Positions 37,629 to 50,245 of a stretch of 64,000 bases of DNA are shown here, one piece after another (the first letter of the stretch is position 1; each line of letters opens with the position of its first letter). A program made the translations under genes and the position numbers. This stretch comes from Coriolopsis trogii (taxonomy: Eukaryota > Basidiomycota > Agaricomycetes > Polyporales > Polyporaceae), in contig JAHYIO010000033.1 in the NCBI GenBank assembly GCA_020543525.1, positions 1,426,001-1,490,000 of the forward strand. The letters are read 5' to 3'. The notes beneath the pieces were generated by a model that worked only from the letters and a program-made list of their open reading frames with translations, was not told the origin of the DNA and made no database searches.

Positions 37629-40275
37629 ATGGGCAACAGCTACTCCGTCGCTCGTGAGGAGCAAGAGGAAGAAGAATTCCAAAGACTTGTCGAGGCGGTC
37701 GAGTATGCACAGCAGCGCGTGCGTCATGACGATCTTGAGACAGGCCTACACTCAGGACCCAGAAATCGTGTCCCACAGTACTATAGGCAAGGCAGAGGTA
37801 AGTTGAGTTCCCGTATGGTCAACTTGGACACTAGTAGCTCATCCCAACTCCTCTGTATTCAGCTTCACCGACCCTCGAAAGTTGCCATACGCAAGCACGG
37901 GTACCAAATGTAGCATGCGTACCAACCGCAGTATGCGCAGCAAGCATTGCGTATAGCAACGGGGCAAGATCAAGGAGGAGCGCAACGCCTCCGAGTCCTC
38001 ACGGAATTATTGCCGCTGCACAGAAAGAGCCGGAGGAAGACGCAAAAGGAACATCGCCCCCAGTCAACCACAATTGTCAACCAATTGGGCGTCGTACCAC
38101 AACCGCCTCACATCAATCATCGACACCGTCAGTGCCGCGGCGTGGTAGAAGTACCTCTTCAAGACCCCTGAGCACTTCGACAGTAGTATGTTGCTACGCT
38201 TGAGTCAACGCGAGGATGTGTCCCCTCATATAGGAGTTATTTTTAGCCGTCCGAGAGAGAGGAAACTCAAGACGTGGCCAACCAGAGTCCGAATCCTGTT
38301 CAGCATACTGAGGGATCAGAATTCCATGAGCAACAGAGCTCTACGACAATAGTCAGACTCTTAGATGACGAGCACCACAGGGAATCTCATCCCCCATCAC
38401 ACGATTCCCAGTCTCGGAACGAAAGCTTACCAAAAGCACCCTTTTTACTCTATGATAGGAGGGGTGGCACGAGCTACCATGATCGGTCCCATTCGCGTGA
38501 ATCACGGCGGGCAGCGGACGGTACGTCTTGTACATGGACTTGATTTATAACCCCTCTCTGGTGTACTTTCTCATCGTCTAAGCGACATCTTATCTCGATA
38601 TCAACAGGAATATACGCCCGTCGTGAATCACAAGGAGGCAATAGTAATCATGGTATTCCTCCAACACTGCGATCTGGAATGTCGTCCAGGCGGGTCGGAG
38701 ACTGGATCCCGACAATGGGTGACCCAAGTAATCATATTCGAATGAGCAGTTCTCCCTCACCTGCCCATTCTCGAGGTACGTTTGCGATATCTGTCTATGT
38801 ATTGCCCGATGGATTCTGAACAAATAAAACAGCCTCGATATCTGCTGATACCCTCGACCCTATGGGACGCATAGAGTCATGGGTCAAGAACATTCCCAGT
38901 GCTCCGTCGTCGCCAAGACTGACACCCGTATACTGCGACAATCATGGCGCCGACATAACCACGTCGTCTTCGCCTGACCCTCGACCTATGATCATTTTCC
39001 CATCTCCGACCCAAGTCCAACCGTCAGGGCCTATACCTGCTTGCATCATTTTACGATCCCAATCGACGGGGTCACCTCGCTCTCATTCGCGGGCGACAGC
39101 TCCGGAATCACACGTGAATCTGCCTATTGAGAGGCCTCCATCGCATGACGTTCCGAACAACGTGCACGCCCGGAGTCCTTCCCCAACACCCTCCCAGTTC
39201 GAACGTCTGCTGCAGCTTCATGAACGATCGCTCTCCGGCTGGGAACGCCAGATGCGCCTGTGGCAGGAGCAGAACGTGGACTTCACCAGAGTCATACACG
39301 GCCTCGAGAAGCAGCTCATTCTGCTCCGGCGGGACGGGCTTGCGTCCACGGACTCGCTGTTAATCGATCCGAATATTGGCAATACGCATCCGTGGGGAGA
39401 GAAGGCTGCAAACGCATTCGGCGCAAACGCGCAGGTCCAGTCTCTCGGACGCACCTCGCCGCAATTAGCGAAGCCCTATCCTCACCGACCGTACGCGGCC
39501 GGACTGCGGGCGGTGCAGAGATGCTCTGACGACTGGAGTCCGCCATGGACGGTTTTCCCTCTCAAAGCATTCCGAGGCTCCAGCTACACGTTCCTCAGGA
39601 TACGCGCCGATTGGGACGACGCCGACCTCTTGCGCGCGCTCAACCACTCTTATGATAGTCTGCGCACAGTGTGGCGGAAGTGGTTCTCGCTCAGAAGTGT
39701 TCGGTGAGTCGTGGTGCATCCCATCTTGGACGCTGCGAGTGCTAATGACGGGCGCCGTACAGATCAATCACTATGGTCTATGTACGTGCACCCCGGGCCG
39801 ATTATCGTTCTTCAATTGAACTCACTTCTTGCCTCTGCTCAAAGGCCGATCACAGTTGCGTCTATCCACGCCGTATTGGACCCGCCCGCATCAGTCCGTC
39901 GAAGAACATGAGACTCCGATACTTCCTCAGGCACCCCGATCAGATGAAGGGACGACACGAGTTCATGCAAGTACTCACAGCACGGACCGACCTCGGTATT
40001 GAATTTGTCGAGAGCTGGCAGGTCATGAGGATCGCGATTGCGATTCTGGTCCCCGTCATTGCTTCCCTCATCATGGGAGTACTCTACTCGTTGTTTGTGG
40101 GAGACGTCTCTGACGGGTTCACTATAGCTGGTACGTCCTGGTCTGTTTGCGTTTACGTTGCACTGAGTCATGGTTACACTAACGGATCATGCTACGACGT
40201 GCGCCAGGGTACATGACGTCTGCGTATTCCGTCTGTCTCGTCCTGCTCGGTGTCCTCAACCTCGTGGAGTTCTAG
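37629..40275 (+). CDS. Conserved fungal protein with C-terminal two-helix membrane domain
   Basis: I recognise the C-terminus as a block conserved in many fungal hypothetical proteins, without known function. It starts MGNSYSVAREEQEEEEFQRL, followed by about 350 residues of Ser/Pro/Arg-rich, probably disordered sequence over several exons. A short coiled region follows (FERLLQLHERSLSGWERQMR), then the conserved domain: DWDDADLLRALNHSYDSLR, WFSLRSVRSITMVY, VYPRRIGPARISPSKNMR, LRYFLRHPDQMKGRHEFMQV and IEFVESWQVMRIAIAILVPV. Two transmembrane segments end the protein (AIAILVPVIASLIMGVLYSL; AYSVCLVLLGVLNLVEF, stop at 40275). Exons join cleanly in phase (ADG-IYARRE, AHSR-ASISAD, V-RSITMVY-ADHSC, IAG-YMTSAYS). 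Membrane anchoring with a cytosolic N-terminus is inferred. The exon between 38190 and 38255 is less certain. Confidence 0.75.
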
Positions 40276-41347
40276 TGCAGACACTAAGGCTGAGCAACAC
40301 ACGTATCATGTAAGCAGATATGCAGAAACCGATATTGTACTAAGTACAGAAGAAACGTGGTGTCGAGGCTATGACCGATCAGTATTAGACAGTAAGTCAG
40401 CAGGCGGATTCTACACAGCCGAGGAGCTATTGTACATCTGTGAGAAGAGGTCAATACACCATGGACTCGAGACACCGTGACTGTAAGACTTACTTCACCA
40501 GAGTATCCGCCGTGGTGGTAATCATCTCCACGCATCCATAGATTGGATCATTGATGCCTTCGTAAGGAAAAGCGACATACCGTACCTGTTAGTGGATGAG
40601 AGACGTTGTCCGCTGCCAATGTACTCTCAGCCCTGACATGCCTACCGCTTACCAGGTTTATACAGACCGGTCCCATGGATAGGAGAAAGACAAGCATCGA
40701 CAACAACCAGTTCTTGCCACTTAGGGTAAAGCAGAGAACACTACAATGGCGTCAACCGAATGTCTCATACTACGGCACTGGGTAAGATCACTGCTGACAA
40801 GCCCAAGGCACGAGTTGAAAGATTTGGAGACCAGATGTGACCTTCTGGGTAAGATCGCAGCTATTGAGCCACGCTGGTCAGCAGACAACTCTGAAGCATC
40901 CTAGCGGGAATTTCGAACCTCTATTATGGATCGAGTAAGTAACAGTTGTCTACGGAAGTAGAGACTTGCGTACGTTATCGGTCGAAAATATCCCCAAGTA
41001 CAGCATCAAGGACAGCAGGTATTGTGCAAGTGATGAATAATTGCTCAATAAGTACAGGAATGAAGGCCCGGAGAGCTTCCCTGTCCAGAATAACTCCACT
41101 TCGCTACCGAGTGTGATGAGGCATTCGTGAATGAACAGGCCTACATATGTGCCGTCAGCGTGTCGTTAATATGTTGTAATATGTTGGTAGTTCTTGTCCA
41201 ATATTACCTACTACCGCTATTGCCCAGCATCCGCTAACGAAGTGAGTGTGACCCCTCGCGACATGAAGCTGTCTTACACATCGTTGTAGTATTGCTCATA
41301 AAACGCTGAATCGGAGGGGTCTGGTGATGTAGACATGGTGTGATGCC

Positions 41348-41362
41348 GGGGGGGGGGGGGGG
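41348..41362. repeat. G15 homopolymer
   Basis: Fifteen consecutive G residues on the + strand in non-coding sequence. The length may be affected by sequencing error. Confidence 0.8.
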
Positions 41363-42049
41363 CGTCCGGCAGGAGCTGCGAACCTGGGCTCGTGAACCTA
41401 AGTTTGAAGCATACAGCATGTCGCTGAAGCGTATATATACGCTAGGTATCTTGAGTTTGACGAACGATGGTCTTCCAGTATTCTGAGGAAACACCGAGCT
41501 CCGGGAGTTTGGAACCGGCAGAAGTACGGGCCTTCGTCAACGTGGACAGGTGCTTGGAGTCGAATCCAGTGGGTTCGGCAGTTCATCTTTCCCTGACTCG
41601 TGGAAGACGTCTGAAGTGAGGTACGCAAGGGAGTTGCTATCGCAACGTGTTTGATCCTCCTCATCGTAGACTGTCACCCAAGTCGGGGCGGTGCATAGCG
41701 ACCGTCGTATCCTAGACTGAACACTCGTTTTGATTAGCTTGCACCACACCATCGCGTTGAACAATCTTCGTTACAATTGACAGACAAACGCTGGCGCTGG
41801 GGAGAAGGATATATTGTTCGTCGTGCTGATGAGCAGCAGTGCCGCATGAGGAGCCTCCATGTATCAGAGGATCCTCTTCCTTGTGCGTTGGCGTCAAGAC
41901 GGACCTGAGCCGAGGTCGTCGTGCGCCAGTGCAATCCACAAATCATGGCAAGCTGGAAAGGTTGTCTCCGTTGAGACGATGCCCCTTCGCTACGAATTCC
42001 TGACATCGGATGACGAGGAGCGGCCGCTCCTCGTCTGAGTGGAAGGGTA

Positions 42050-42554
42050 CCTATATTTTGAGAACCACCTATCCCCCATATACTAGATTCTTAGATCGCC
42101 GCCTAGGTGAGATCAAAATACCTGTACGCGACGGGAGACTCACGAGCATGTAGGACATCCTCCGTGATCAATCAAAGTAGGTGAGCTCGATGATGACCTA
42201 GGCCGGGAGCGTGAAGATAGTGACGTAGCTTCCGTCGATCTCGATTTCTGTCGAATCTTCAGTATTCCTCGTGGGCAAAATAGCGTATGTGCCATTCAAG
42301 CTGTGGTACAAAAGTACAGAGAGAACGGAGAGTATCGGACTCGGAATGCTTGGAGACCACTGGCAGTCAGGCCAACGACACGGGAGCTCGGATGTACAGT
42401 GATGCGATCTTTGTGCGCACGGGATGCAGAACGTACCGTGAAGTATTTGACTCTTCCGTAGTTTAGATCCTGACAGTGCATCCAGGAAGTCAAGCTGCCA
42501 ACCCGCTGACATTGGCCTCAGACTGTGGCCGCAGCTAGCTTTCAACGCGATCAC
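42050..42554 (-). pseudogene. Possible decayed DUF6533-like 3' end
   Basis: After a plausible intron, one minus-strand frame reads SVLSVLLYHSLNGTYAILPT and then EIEIDGSYVTIFTLPA before a stop. The second part resembles the family block YVTIFTEP that precedes the last helix in the five array copies. Downstream, ILIS and DLR codons are found where ILVSRFLLDLQ would be expected, but the frame is broken. No upstream family blocks were found. Weak evidence. Confidence 0.3.
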
Positions 42555-43341
42555 GTGTCATGATGAGACGCGGTGACCCCTAACCCCGGCTGGAACAACT
42601 TTGTATGATTATATTGTGCTGAACTGCTGCAGTTGAATCTTCGGTCAGTCTCAGGAAGCTGGCCAAAATGCGCCCTACCTCTAGGTGTATCACCACTGAA
42701 TGCGATCGAGTCGTGGGCTGGGAGTCTGCGACTGGAGTGAGTCTGACGCGTCGAGTGCACAAGTACTGCACGTGCTGTATCAACCATACCCATATGCATC
42801 ACGTAGCACGCGCCGTTCGGTCCGTTAAGTCTCCTTTCGTCCACTCTCACTAGCCTCTAGGTCGTCACTCTCGACGTGCGCTCTTCCGCCGCAAACCATG
42901 GCCTTCGAGCGGTCCAGGAGGTCCTGTGAATGCGGACACATATCAGACGTACAATCCGAAATACGATGTTACCGGTAGGTGGTACGTTTGGCCGTCTTCC
43001 AGTGCCCGGCAATAGCAACGGTATCGCAGACACGAATTTGGCACATTCGGAATTCCTCGCCCAGTGGTACGTCATCCTCCGATATCAATGCTCGCCGAGT
43101 ATGTTTATTGACATCCAAAACGACAAGAGCATCAAGGAGATAAATCGCGCTTGTACCATGGAGGTGAAGGTGCGTGTGCAAAGTCGACGATGAGGGGAAC
43201 TGGATAGTTGATTAGACGCCCATATTACATAACAGGCGTCCCAGGGCCCCCGGGTCCGAGTCGAGTGTTCCGCAGCCACCACAGCTTGCCACTCAAATGC
43301 TCGCTTTGCCGATCGCTCTCATCGTCCACCAGGCCCTCTGA

Positions 43342-46300
43342 ATGTCGGTCGCAGGCTCTGAATATGGCGGATCCACGTACGGGAGATCTGAACCGCGTCC
43401 AGACAAGCCTCTCGTCGTCAAATGCACCCATGAAGAGCGAGGCAGCAAGAAGATTACCTTCCCATCGTCCAGGCTATGCACGTACGATACCCTCCGGAAG
43501 CAGGTGCGTCCTCTCGGTTGGGATCATGGCTAAGCTCACCCTGCACCAGGTAGAGAAATGCTTTGGACTCTCTGCTACCCCTTTCATCATCGCGTATCTC
43601 GATGATGATTCCGAGACAAACATGATCACGAACGAAGTCGATCTCACGGAGGCTATCAACTACTTCAAGCCTACCGTCACCGACGATCCTCCTCTCTCCT
43701 CCGCAGCGTCTATCCTCTCAGGTCGCAGCTTCACCAAGTCCAAGATCACCCTCAAGGTGCACGTCGTTGTGGACTATGACGGCATCAGCCTCTCCGACAC
43801 CGGTTCACTTGTCAGTCTGGAGGAATACAAGAATCGGAACGGGAGCGGGTTCTCTCTGTCGTACTCCTCAGAGCCTCGGGAGATTGAGGACGACGCTATC
43901 ACAGTGAGTTCTAAAGATGTCGGCTCTAAGTACGATCCCTACCTCGGAAAGGGAGGACCCAAGACCATTGTCCCCGGTCCCAGTCGCGAGCCCCTCATTG
44001 ACCGCGCCGAGAAATGGGAAGCCGCCACTGTCTCCAGTGTCCCACGAACGACGAGCTCAAGACAGGAACTACATCCATTGTCCTCCGATAACACCCTCGC
44101 CGATTATAACGCGGACCCATCGTCGGTTTTCGCACGTTTGAAGCTCGAGGAGGAACTGCGTGGACTGTCGCCTGGGAACCTCAACGGAGGCTCCACTTTC
44201 CAGACTGAACGTGGCGCAAATTGGCTACGCGAACAGAACGCGAACATACCGACGATTCACTCGGACATCGCGTCCATGAGCGAGTTGTCGCTTGGTGAAG
44301 ACAACATGTCCCTGGAACTGGAGAAGAATCAGCACGGGAACTATAGATACACACTCACCGGGAGTAGTGGTTCCGCAGCGTCCCAGAGCGTCCGCGACTA
44401 CGGGTTGGACGATGGCGAAAGCGCAGGTGATGCGATGGAGAGCCTTGCAGACTCGGCGGAAAAGGTCATTGACAGCCGTCCAACGTCGATGCAGGCGACC
44501 CAATTTTCCCATCCACACCGCTCGTCGAATCCTTTCATGAGTCCGGAAGAAATTGGCTTTTCGGCGGACTTCATCCATCCGGATATCCCTCCTGAGGTCT
44601 TGTCCTTCATTGGACCAGCACAGCCACTCGCCCCTCCCCCAGATCCAACCAATTGCTCTCAGTGCGGCGTCATCCTGGACATGATCAAGTACGTCTGCTC
44701 GACCTGCGGCGAGAAGAGGCCCCACAGCGTAGAACTGGACTACACGAGCGACTCGAAAGGCAAAACTCGTGCTATCGAGATCCATCGCGAGCACTCCTAC
44801 CCACCATGGGGCAGATCTCCGGCCGCGTCAGCATCTTCCCTGACCATCGTTGGGGGTGGTAGCCAACATTCTGGGAGCGGCAGCTCTGGGTCCTCGGAAC
44901 ATCATCCATCGCGCTCCATGTCGGAGAGCACAATCTATCTCAATGTCAACCCTTCCCACAAGCCTCTTCCCTCGATCCCACGCAACAATGGGAGCTCAGG
45001 GAGTCAGGGTAGTCAGGGTAGTCCGATAGGGTCTTCGGGCGGGCTCTCCTCACCGGGCCCGAGAAGGCTGGACGGCTACGAGCTATGCTCGATGTGCGTC
45101 CAGTCGTACGGCGTTCAACATTCGCTCGAGTTCAGCGCTACCCCTGGCACATCGCCCGGTCCTGGGACGTCACCGGAAGACGCTGAGCGCGCTCTGTCTC
45201 GTTGGCGGCGCACAGCTCCGACTCAGAAGGGTGTGCTACGGCACGCATATATTGAGAAGAGCTGGACTCACAAGGGATGGGAAGACGTTGGTGAGTCTTT
45301 GTATATCTGGATAGCTACACATCTGTCACGCTACGCGACTGCGGAATACATCGGACTGCAGTTTTCTGCTTCCCGGTTTGAAGTTCGCGCCGACGCTGAT
45401 GCCGTGCACAGAGCAGGGAGGTCAGGGGATCGTCCATTGTTCCACATGCAACACGATGATCACGAGTCAACGGTACAAGTGTGCTTCCTGCGACGATTTC
45501 AACCTGTGTCGAGCGTGTTACAGGTACGTGGGAGCACAGCTGCCACTGTCTAATGCCGCAGCATGTCGTTAACGGTTGCATATCAGACAAGTTTACGAGG
45601 TCCACCCTGCACACGCGTTTCTGCATGTTCCCGATAAGCCGATTGCCTCGCACGGCGCTATGGTCAATTTATCCCTAGATGAGACGTGTGAGTCCAAGTT
45701 TACAATTCCATCCCGCACTCAGTGTTCAGACCGCATCCTTTCCCAGCCATGACGCATGTCGGCGTTCACTGTGCACAGTAAGCGAGGCCGCATACCATAC
45801 TGAGACGTGCACTCAATCACTCGTCTCCACCAGCTGCATGCAGGAAATCGTAGGCGCGCGATTTCATTGCGCTATATGCGAGAACGTCGACATCTGCTCA
45901 AATTGCGATGCGGCCGGACTGCCCGGCAACCTGGATTCTGCCGACGGCGGTCACGTCTCGTCGCACATCATGATAAAGGTGAGTCTGTGGCTCCTATCAG
46001 CAAGCATACACTGGGCGTCGACCGCCGAAGCTAACGTTCTTCTACCCCAGATTCCACATCCCATGTCGACGGCGGATTTGCATTCCACGAGTCAGATGGC
46101 GATAAGGCTGTGGCAAGGGCGCGACGCGCCTAACGTGCAAGCTGGTCCCGGGAGCAACGTCAACGGACGCGGACGCCGGAACTCGTACGGGTCGGCATAC
46201 TCGCATACCATACTGGGGACCGGAAACCGCGCGGACGCTGCGCCTCCTCAGCCTGACCATGGGATTGCTTGCGACGGATGCGCTCAGGTATGTGGTATCT

Positions 46301-47073
46301 TCCGGCCTGTGCTGCGGCGCGATTGCTGACAGAGAACCACTGTCCCTGCAGCCCATACTTGGAGTGCGTTATCAATGCGCCAATTGTCCGTCTTATCCCA
46401 AGTCCATCAGCTTGGTACGTCATTGTTCGGGGCTCTCTCCTCTCCGAGGAAATGGACGCTTACGCCTCACTCTGCGGGCGTGCGGTTTCCAAAGTGTGCG
46501 AGGTGCGAGGCGCGCTCCTATGCTCTGCATGACCCGTGGCATGTATTCTTCAAGCTCCCAAGACCTGTCGATCAGTCGCTTGTCCTCCAGCCACCATTAC
46601 CGAGACTGTGAGTCACTCCCTCGAATCCTCCTTCCCTCGCCTTCCGTCCCCGGGCACGAGTCGGTGAGTTAACCTCAACAAATCCAGGTACAAGAGGCCT
46701 GCCGGCCCTGTGGGAGGTGGCATCAACCTCGCTGACCCGAACGGGTACCTCGGGTCATTGAGGCATGCGTTCGCCGTCTGCGACCGGTGTATGTCCCACA
46801 TCCGGGGGGAATGGTTCCACTGCGCCTATTGCCCCAAGGACTTGTGTGACAGCTGCGTCGAGGTCGACACGCACGATGACAAGCACCTATTCGTCGTCTT
46901 CAAGTCCGAGGTCAACATGCAGATCTTCCGGTGGGTGTCGCGTGCTGGTTGTGATTGATGTGTGACCGGAGCCTGACCTTGTGCTCCCTCCCGGCGAATA
47001 CAGACGGTTCATGAACGAGGAAGACCCTTCGCGCAGTCCGCCGCTGATCCCATTCCCAGTCTACACTTCGTGA
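43342..47073 (+). CDS. PB1 domain plus multiple ZZ-type zinc fingers
   Basis: Scaffold or adaptor type protein resembling the p62/NBR1 architecture. The start at 43342 gives MSVAGSEYGGSTYGRSEPRP, then a PB1 domain: basic cluster LVVKCTHEERGSKKITFP, and across a 46-nt intron the acidic OPCA-like YLDDDSETNMITNEVDLTEA. A Ser-rich region of about 500 residues follows, with one Cys pair motif (CSQCGVILDMIKYVCSTCGE). The C-terminal third has ZZ fingers: HCSTCNTMITSQRYKCASCD, IVGARFHCAICENVDICSNC, CDGCAQPILGVRYQCANC and CDRCMSHIRGEWFHCAYCPK. The tail is PPLIPFPVYTS, stop at 47071-47073. Upstream open frame in another phase from 43208 is not used, because only the 43342 frame yields the PB1 domain. 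No FW domain or AIM was identified, so an autophagy-receptor role is only a possibility. Confidence 0.85.
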
Positions 47074-47406
47074 CTCTCGTAAGGCACGGATCCCACCTTC
47101 ATGACTCCTCATTGTTCTAATGTTGGCCTTTACCTTGATTATGTACGCGCATCTGACTGTAGCATCGCTGTCCTTGACGTTGTTTTTGTACCGCTTCCGT
47201 AGTATAGGCCCCGACCGAATGTAGCACCAGCCCTATCGTCACTTTCTCTCACGTCCACATACAGTCTGTCTGGCATTGACACCGCGTACCGCATTCCGGT
47301 ACCGGTACCGGGAAGTAGGGAAGTAAGTGGGGTGCGGCGAACAGGATTACACCGTTCGACACGCAACTGCTTGCGAACCAGACAGAACAAGGACAGAAGC
47401 AGACGG
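47074..47406. other. Intergenic, convergent 3' ends
   Basis: About 330 nt between the PB1/ZZ gene (+) and MED4 (-). It holds the two 3' UTRs; no further feature was seen. Confidence 0.5.
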
Positions 47407-49240
47407 CTACAGATCCGGGTTGAGGTCGAGGTCGAGGTCGTCGATATTGATGGGGTGCTGTGGGGGCGGCCGAAAGTCTGAACGGTACGGGTTCGCGCCA
47501 TGGTGGTTCGGAAGCTCGACGGTCGGAGACACGGTTGGCGCTGCGAGAGGGGGTTGAAGAAAGATCGCGCATTAGCTCCGCAGCAGAAGGAGGAGGCTGT
47601 ATCGGGAACATGGACAGAGGCGGCAGCGGGAGAAGGATGGGAGGTAGGATGACACGGAACCACTCACGTTTCCCCACCGAGTGCGTCTCGCCCAGGATGC
47701 CGAGCGGTGCCTCGTCGTTCATGTGCCCCCGGCGCATCTTCTCTTCGTTCGGGAACGGGGGGAAGAACAGTGGTGGTGGCGGCTGGCCAGGGGCGAGGTC
47801 GGGCATGTTGGGTGGCGCGGAAGTGAAGGCGGAGAGGCTCTGGGCATATGCGAGGAGTTCTGGGTATGGGATCGCGCCTGTGGGTGGGAGTCAGCGGGCG
47901 GGCAAGACTCTCCACAGATTTGGAAGGGTATGAGAAAGAGAGAGCAAAGGCGAGGAGCACGGAACAGCGGAATACGGAAGCAGAGAAGAGAGGTCTGTAT
48001 TCAAGGAGCCTTTGTCCGTGTCTGCCAAAGAGCAATGTGGCAGCGGGCTTCGCTTCTTCTCATGATGACCCGACGCGTCCTCGAGAAGCGTAGATGTCCA
48101 TATCAAGCAAGAGCACGGGATATATCGTATTCAGAATACAAGAACGAACATATAGAGGCAGCCGATGCAAGCGCAATGGACGGGTAGCATGTGGACGCTG
48201 TCTGGACGGATGCGCACATAGTGTGCAATTGTCGGTCTCGCCCCTAGGTCGTGAATCATAGATATTTTTGCCTAACGGCGCCATATGGACACTTTTCAGC
48301 TCTCGGCCATGGCGATACGTGAGCGAATTGTATTCCGCAGACCAAACCGAGAACAATGCGCAGTTCAGCTGTCATCAGGAGTCACATAACCTCGTGTTTC
48401 TGTAGAATCTTCCGGAAACATCCCCTCCGAGCTGGGGATGTGTGTGATAAATGTTCACGGAGAATAAAGAGTAGACCAACTGAGAACACTCCGGTATGGG
48501 TCGGAGAAAGGCAGAAGCAAACAGCTATGCGTAGCGTGGATTGGAACGTTCCGGCATAGTTTATCCCATTCCACGCACAACAACAACTGCTATACTCATG
48601 CATTCCAGCGCGAACATTCTCAGTTCAAGCTAGACAATGCCCGGGTATAGCTAGAACAGGGTAGACGCCATCCTCGGAAGATAGAAGCGTGTGCGTGCAT
48701 TGACGAACCACTCGCACCCTGAGTGCACAAAAAAAAGACGAGACGCGACATACCTGCTTTGGCCTCTTCAATGGCCTTGATGCGATCTTCGCCCTCTCGC
48801 ACAATGGCGTCGAGTTCCCGCCTGCCTTCATCTAATGTCCGCACGATGTCCCGCCACCGGCGGTCGAGCTCGAGGACCTCATCCTTGAGTTGCTCGATCC
48901 GGCGCTGTTTGACTTGATGTGCGCTGGCAAGCTGTACTGCGCCTGCAAGCTGCGCATCCACAAGCAGTAGGTCCGAGACTGATGGTGGAGGGGGTGGGCG
49001 CGACTGAGGAGGGCCGAGGGACTCGAAGAGCGTCAGAGATAGCGTTTGCAGTTTGGCTAGAGGATCGAGAAGAATCTCAGACATGTTGGCCGATGATGAC
49101 GGCGCTATGTCAGCCAAGGGGTACTGAGAAGCATATTGCTGGGAATAGGCAGGTTGAGTCGACTGAGAAGGGTAGACGGACTGAGAGAAGGTGTGCTGTC
49201 CGATTTGGGATGAAGGCCCGGCGTAGTTCGAGTACGACAT
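47407..49240 (-). CDS. MED4: Mediator complex subunit 4
   Basis: Middle-module subunit of Mediator, which links transcription activators to RNA polymerase II in the nucleus. The start at 49240 gives MSYSNYAGPSSQIGQ and a Gln/Ser-rich leader. A helical coiled region follows (LLLVDAQLAGAVQLASAHQV; RRIEQLKDEVLELDRRWRDI; IVREGEDRIKAIEEAKA). After a very long intron (47878-48753) comes the family hallmark GAIPYPELLAYAQSLSAFTS, APPNMPDLAPGQPPPPLFFP, PFPNEEKMRRGHMNDEAPLG and ILGETHSVG. A last exon encodes PTVSPTVELPNHHGANPY and ends INIDDLDLDLNPDL (stop at 47407-47409). The acidic Asp/Leu end is usual for fungal MED4. The 876-nt intron is more than ten times the local norm. Confidence 0.93.
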
Positions 49241-50245
49241 GAGCAAAACTTTTGAATTGCTACAGATGACGGAGAGCGAGAGGCGTGGGCAAGATGACGA
49301 GCTGGATGTTCCTTCGCGGCGGCGGAGGAGATGGTGGTGGTGGATGCATACTGGCGCTTTCACGCCAACGTCGGATTCCGAGTCGGCAGCATTGCTTGAA
49401 CTCAAACTACCACCACTTCTCGGAAACGGTATGTGCCTTTCGTCGTCCACACAAGCCCCGCGTGTGTGCTGATTCTCCAAGTTAATACGTCAGGAGGCAG
49501 TATGCGAAGGCTCATGTTCACCAAATACACAACAACAGCAGGCTCGACAATCCGGCAGACCTCGGTTCTGTCTGAATGTCCGGAGAAATTGGCAAGCTCT
49601 GGAATTCCATGAACCGTCCTTGGCCGAATGGAGTCCATGTCTCTGATGTACCTCAAAGTGGGTGTATGCGCCATCTATTCACGGACAGTAGTACATGGAA
49701 CATTCACCGGTATAGACTTCGGCTAGCGCGTGAGTACCTTCGCCTACCAGTGAGCGCCCATAGCCTTGCGCCCGCCGCCGAGGCAGCCAGTCGAGTGAGT
49801 CCTGGCTCCATCCATCACCCATTCTGGTCCACAGCACCCGCTCAAGACCGCCACACGTACGCCCTGGTCATTGGCACATTGAGCTCGCTACTGCCTCAAC
49901 TTCGTAATCCCTCGCCTCCTTGCAGCCTCGCGACCAAACTTGATTACTGCACAATTGCATGAGAGCGCATCCCGACACGCGCACGGACCCGTCGTCAAGC
50001 ACAGTTATTGTAGAGAACGAGGATCCCGTGCCGAAGTGTAAGGAGTTTGCAATTCTTCGTTCCGTGCGATCAAAGTTTACTCAGGGCGGACACTGGGTCC
50101 GGCGGCTGGCTGAGTGGCTGAGGGACAAACAAGTATCACACCATACTGATCCCGATTAAGAGGCTGACTGCGTATAAATATGCCAGGATAGTCCACTGAG
50201 GACACAAGTGCCATTCCCCACTCCTCTCCGCCAGCCCGCTCAAAA
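49241..50245. other. Intergenic between divergent MED4 and carboxypeptidase
   Basis: About 1 kb. A plus-strand frame at 49576-49962 has no domain or splice support. I see no gene; both promoters should lie here. Confidence 0.5.

Larger units (their letters stand above)
40276..43341. other. 3-kb gene-poor region
   Basis: No gene with a recognised domain. There are several short overlapping frames, a run of 15 G at 41348-41362, and a possible decayed DUF6533-like segment on the minus strand near 42.05-42.55 kb. The right end must hold the promoter of the PB1/ZZ gene. Confidence 0.5.

Noticed and set aside
43085..43282. Signal-peptide-like start MVQARFISLMLLSFWMSI on the minus strand
   Set aside because: The frame stops after six more residues and no downstream exon of a secreted protein could be joined.
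43208..43500. Extension of the long 43.2-45.5 kb frame upstream (starting MIRRPYYITGV)
   Set aside because: The PB1 domain is read in a different phase from 43342 and joins to this frame through an intron at 43504-43549; the upstream part is antisense-like noise.
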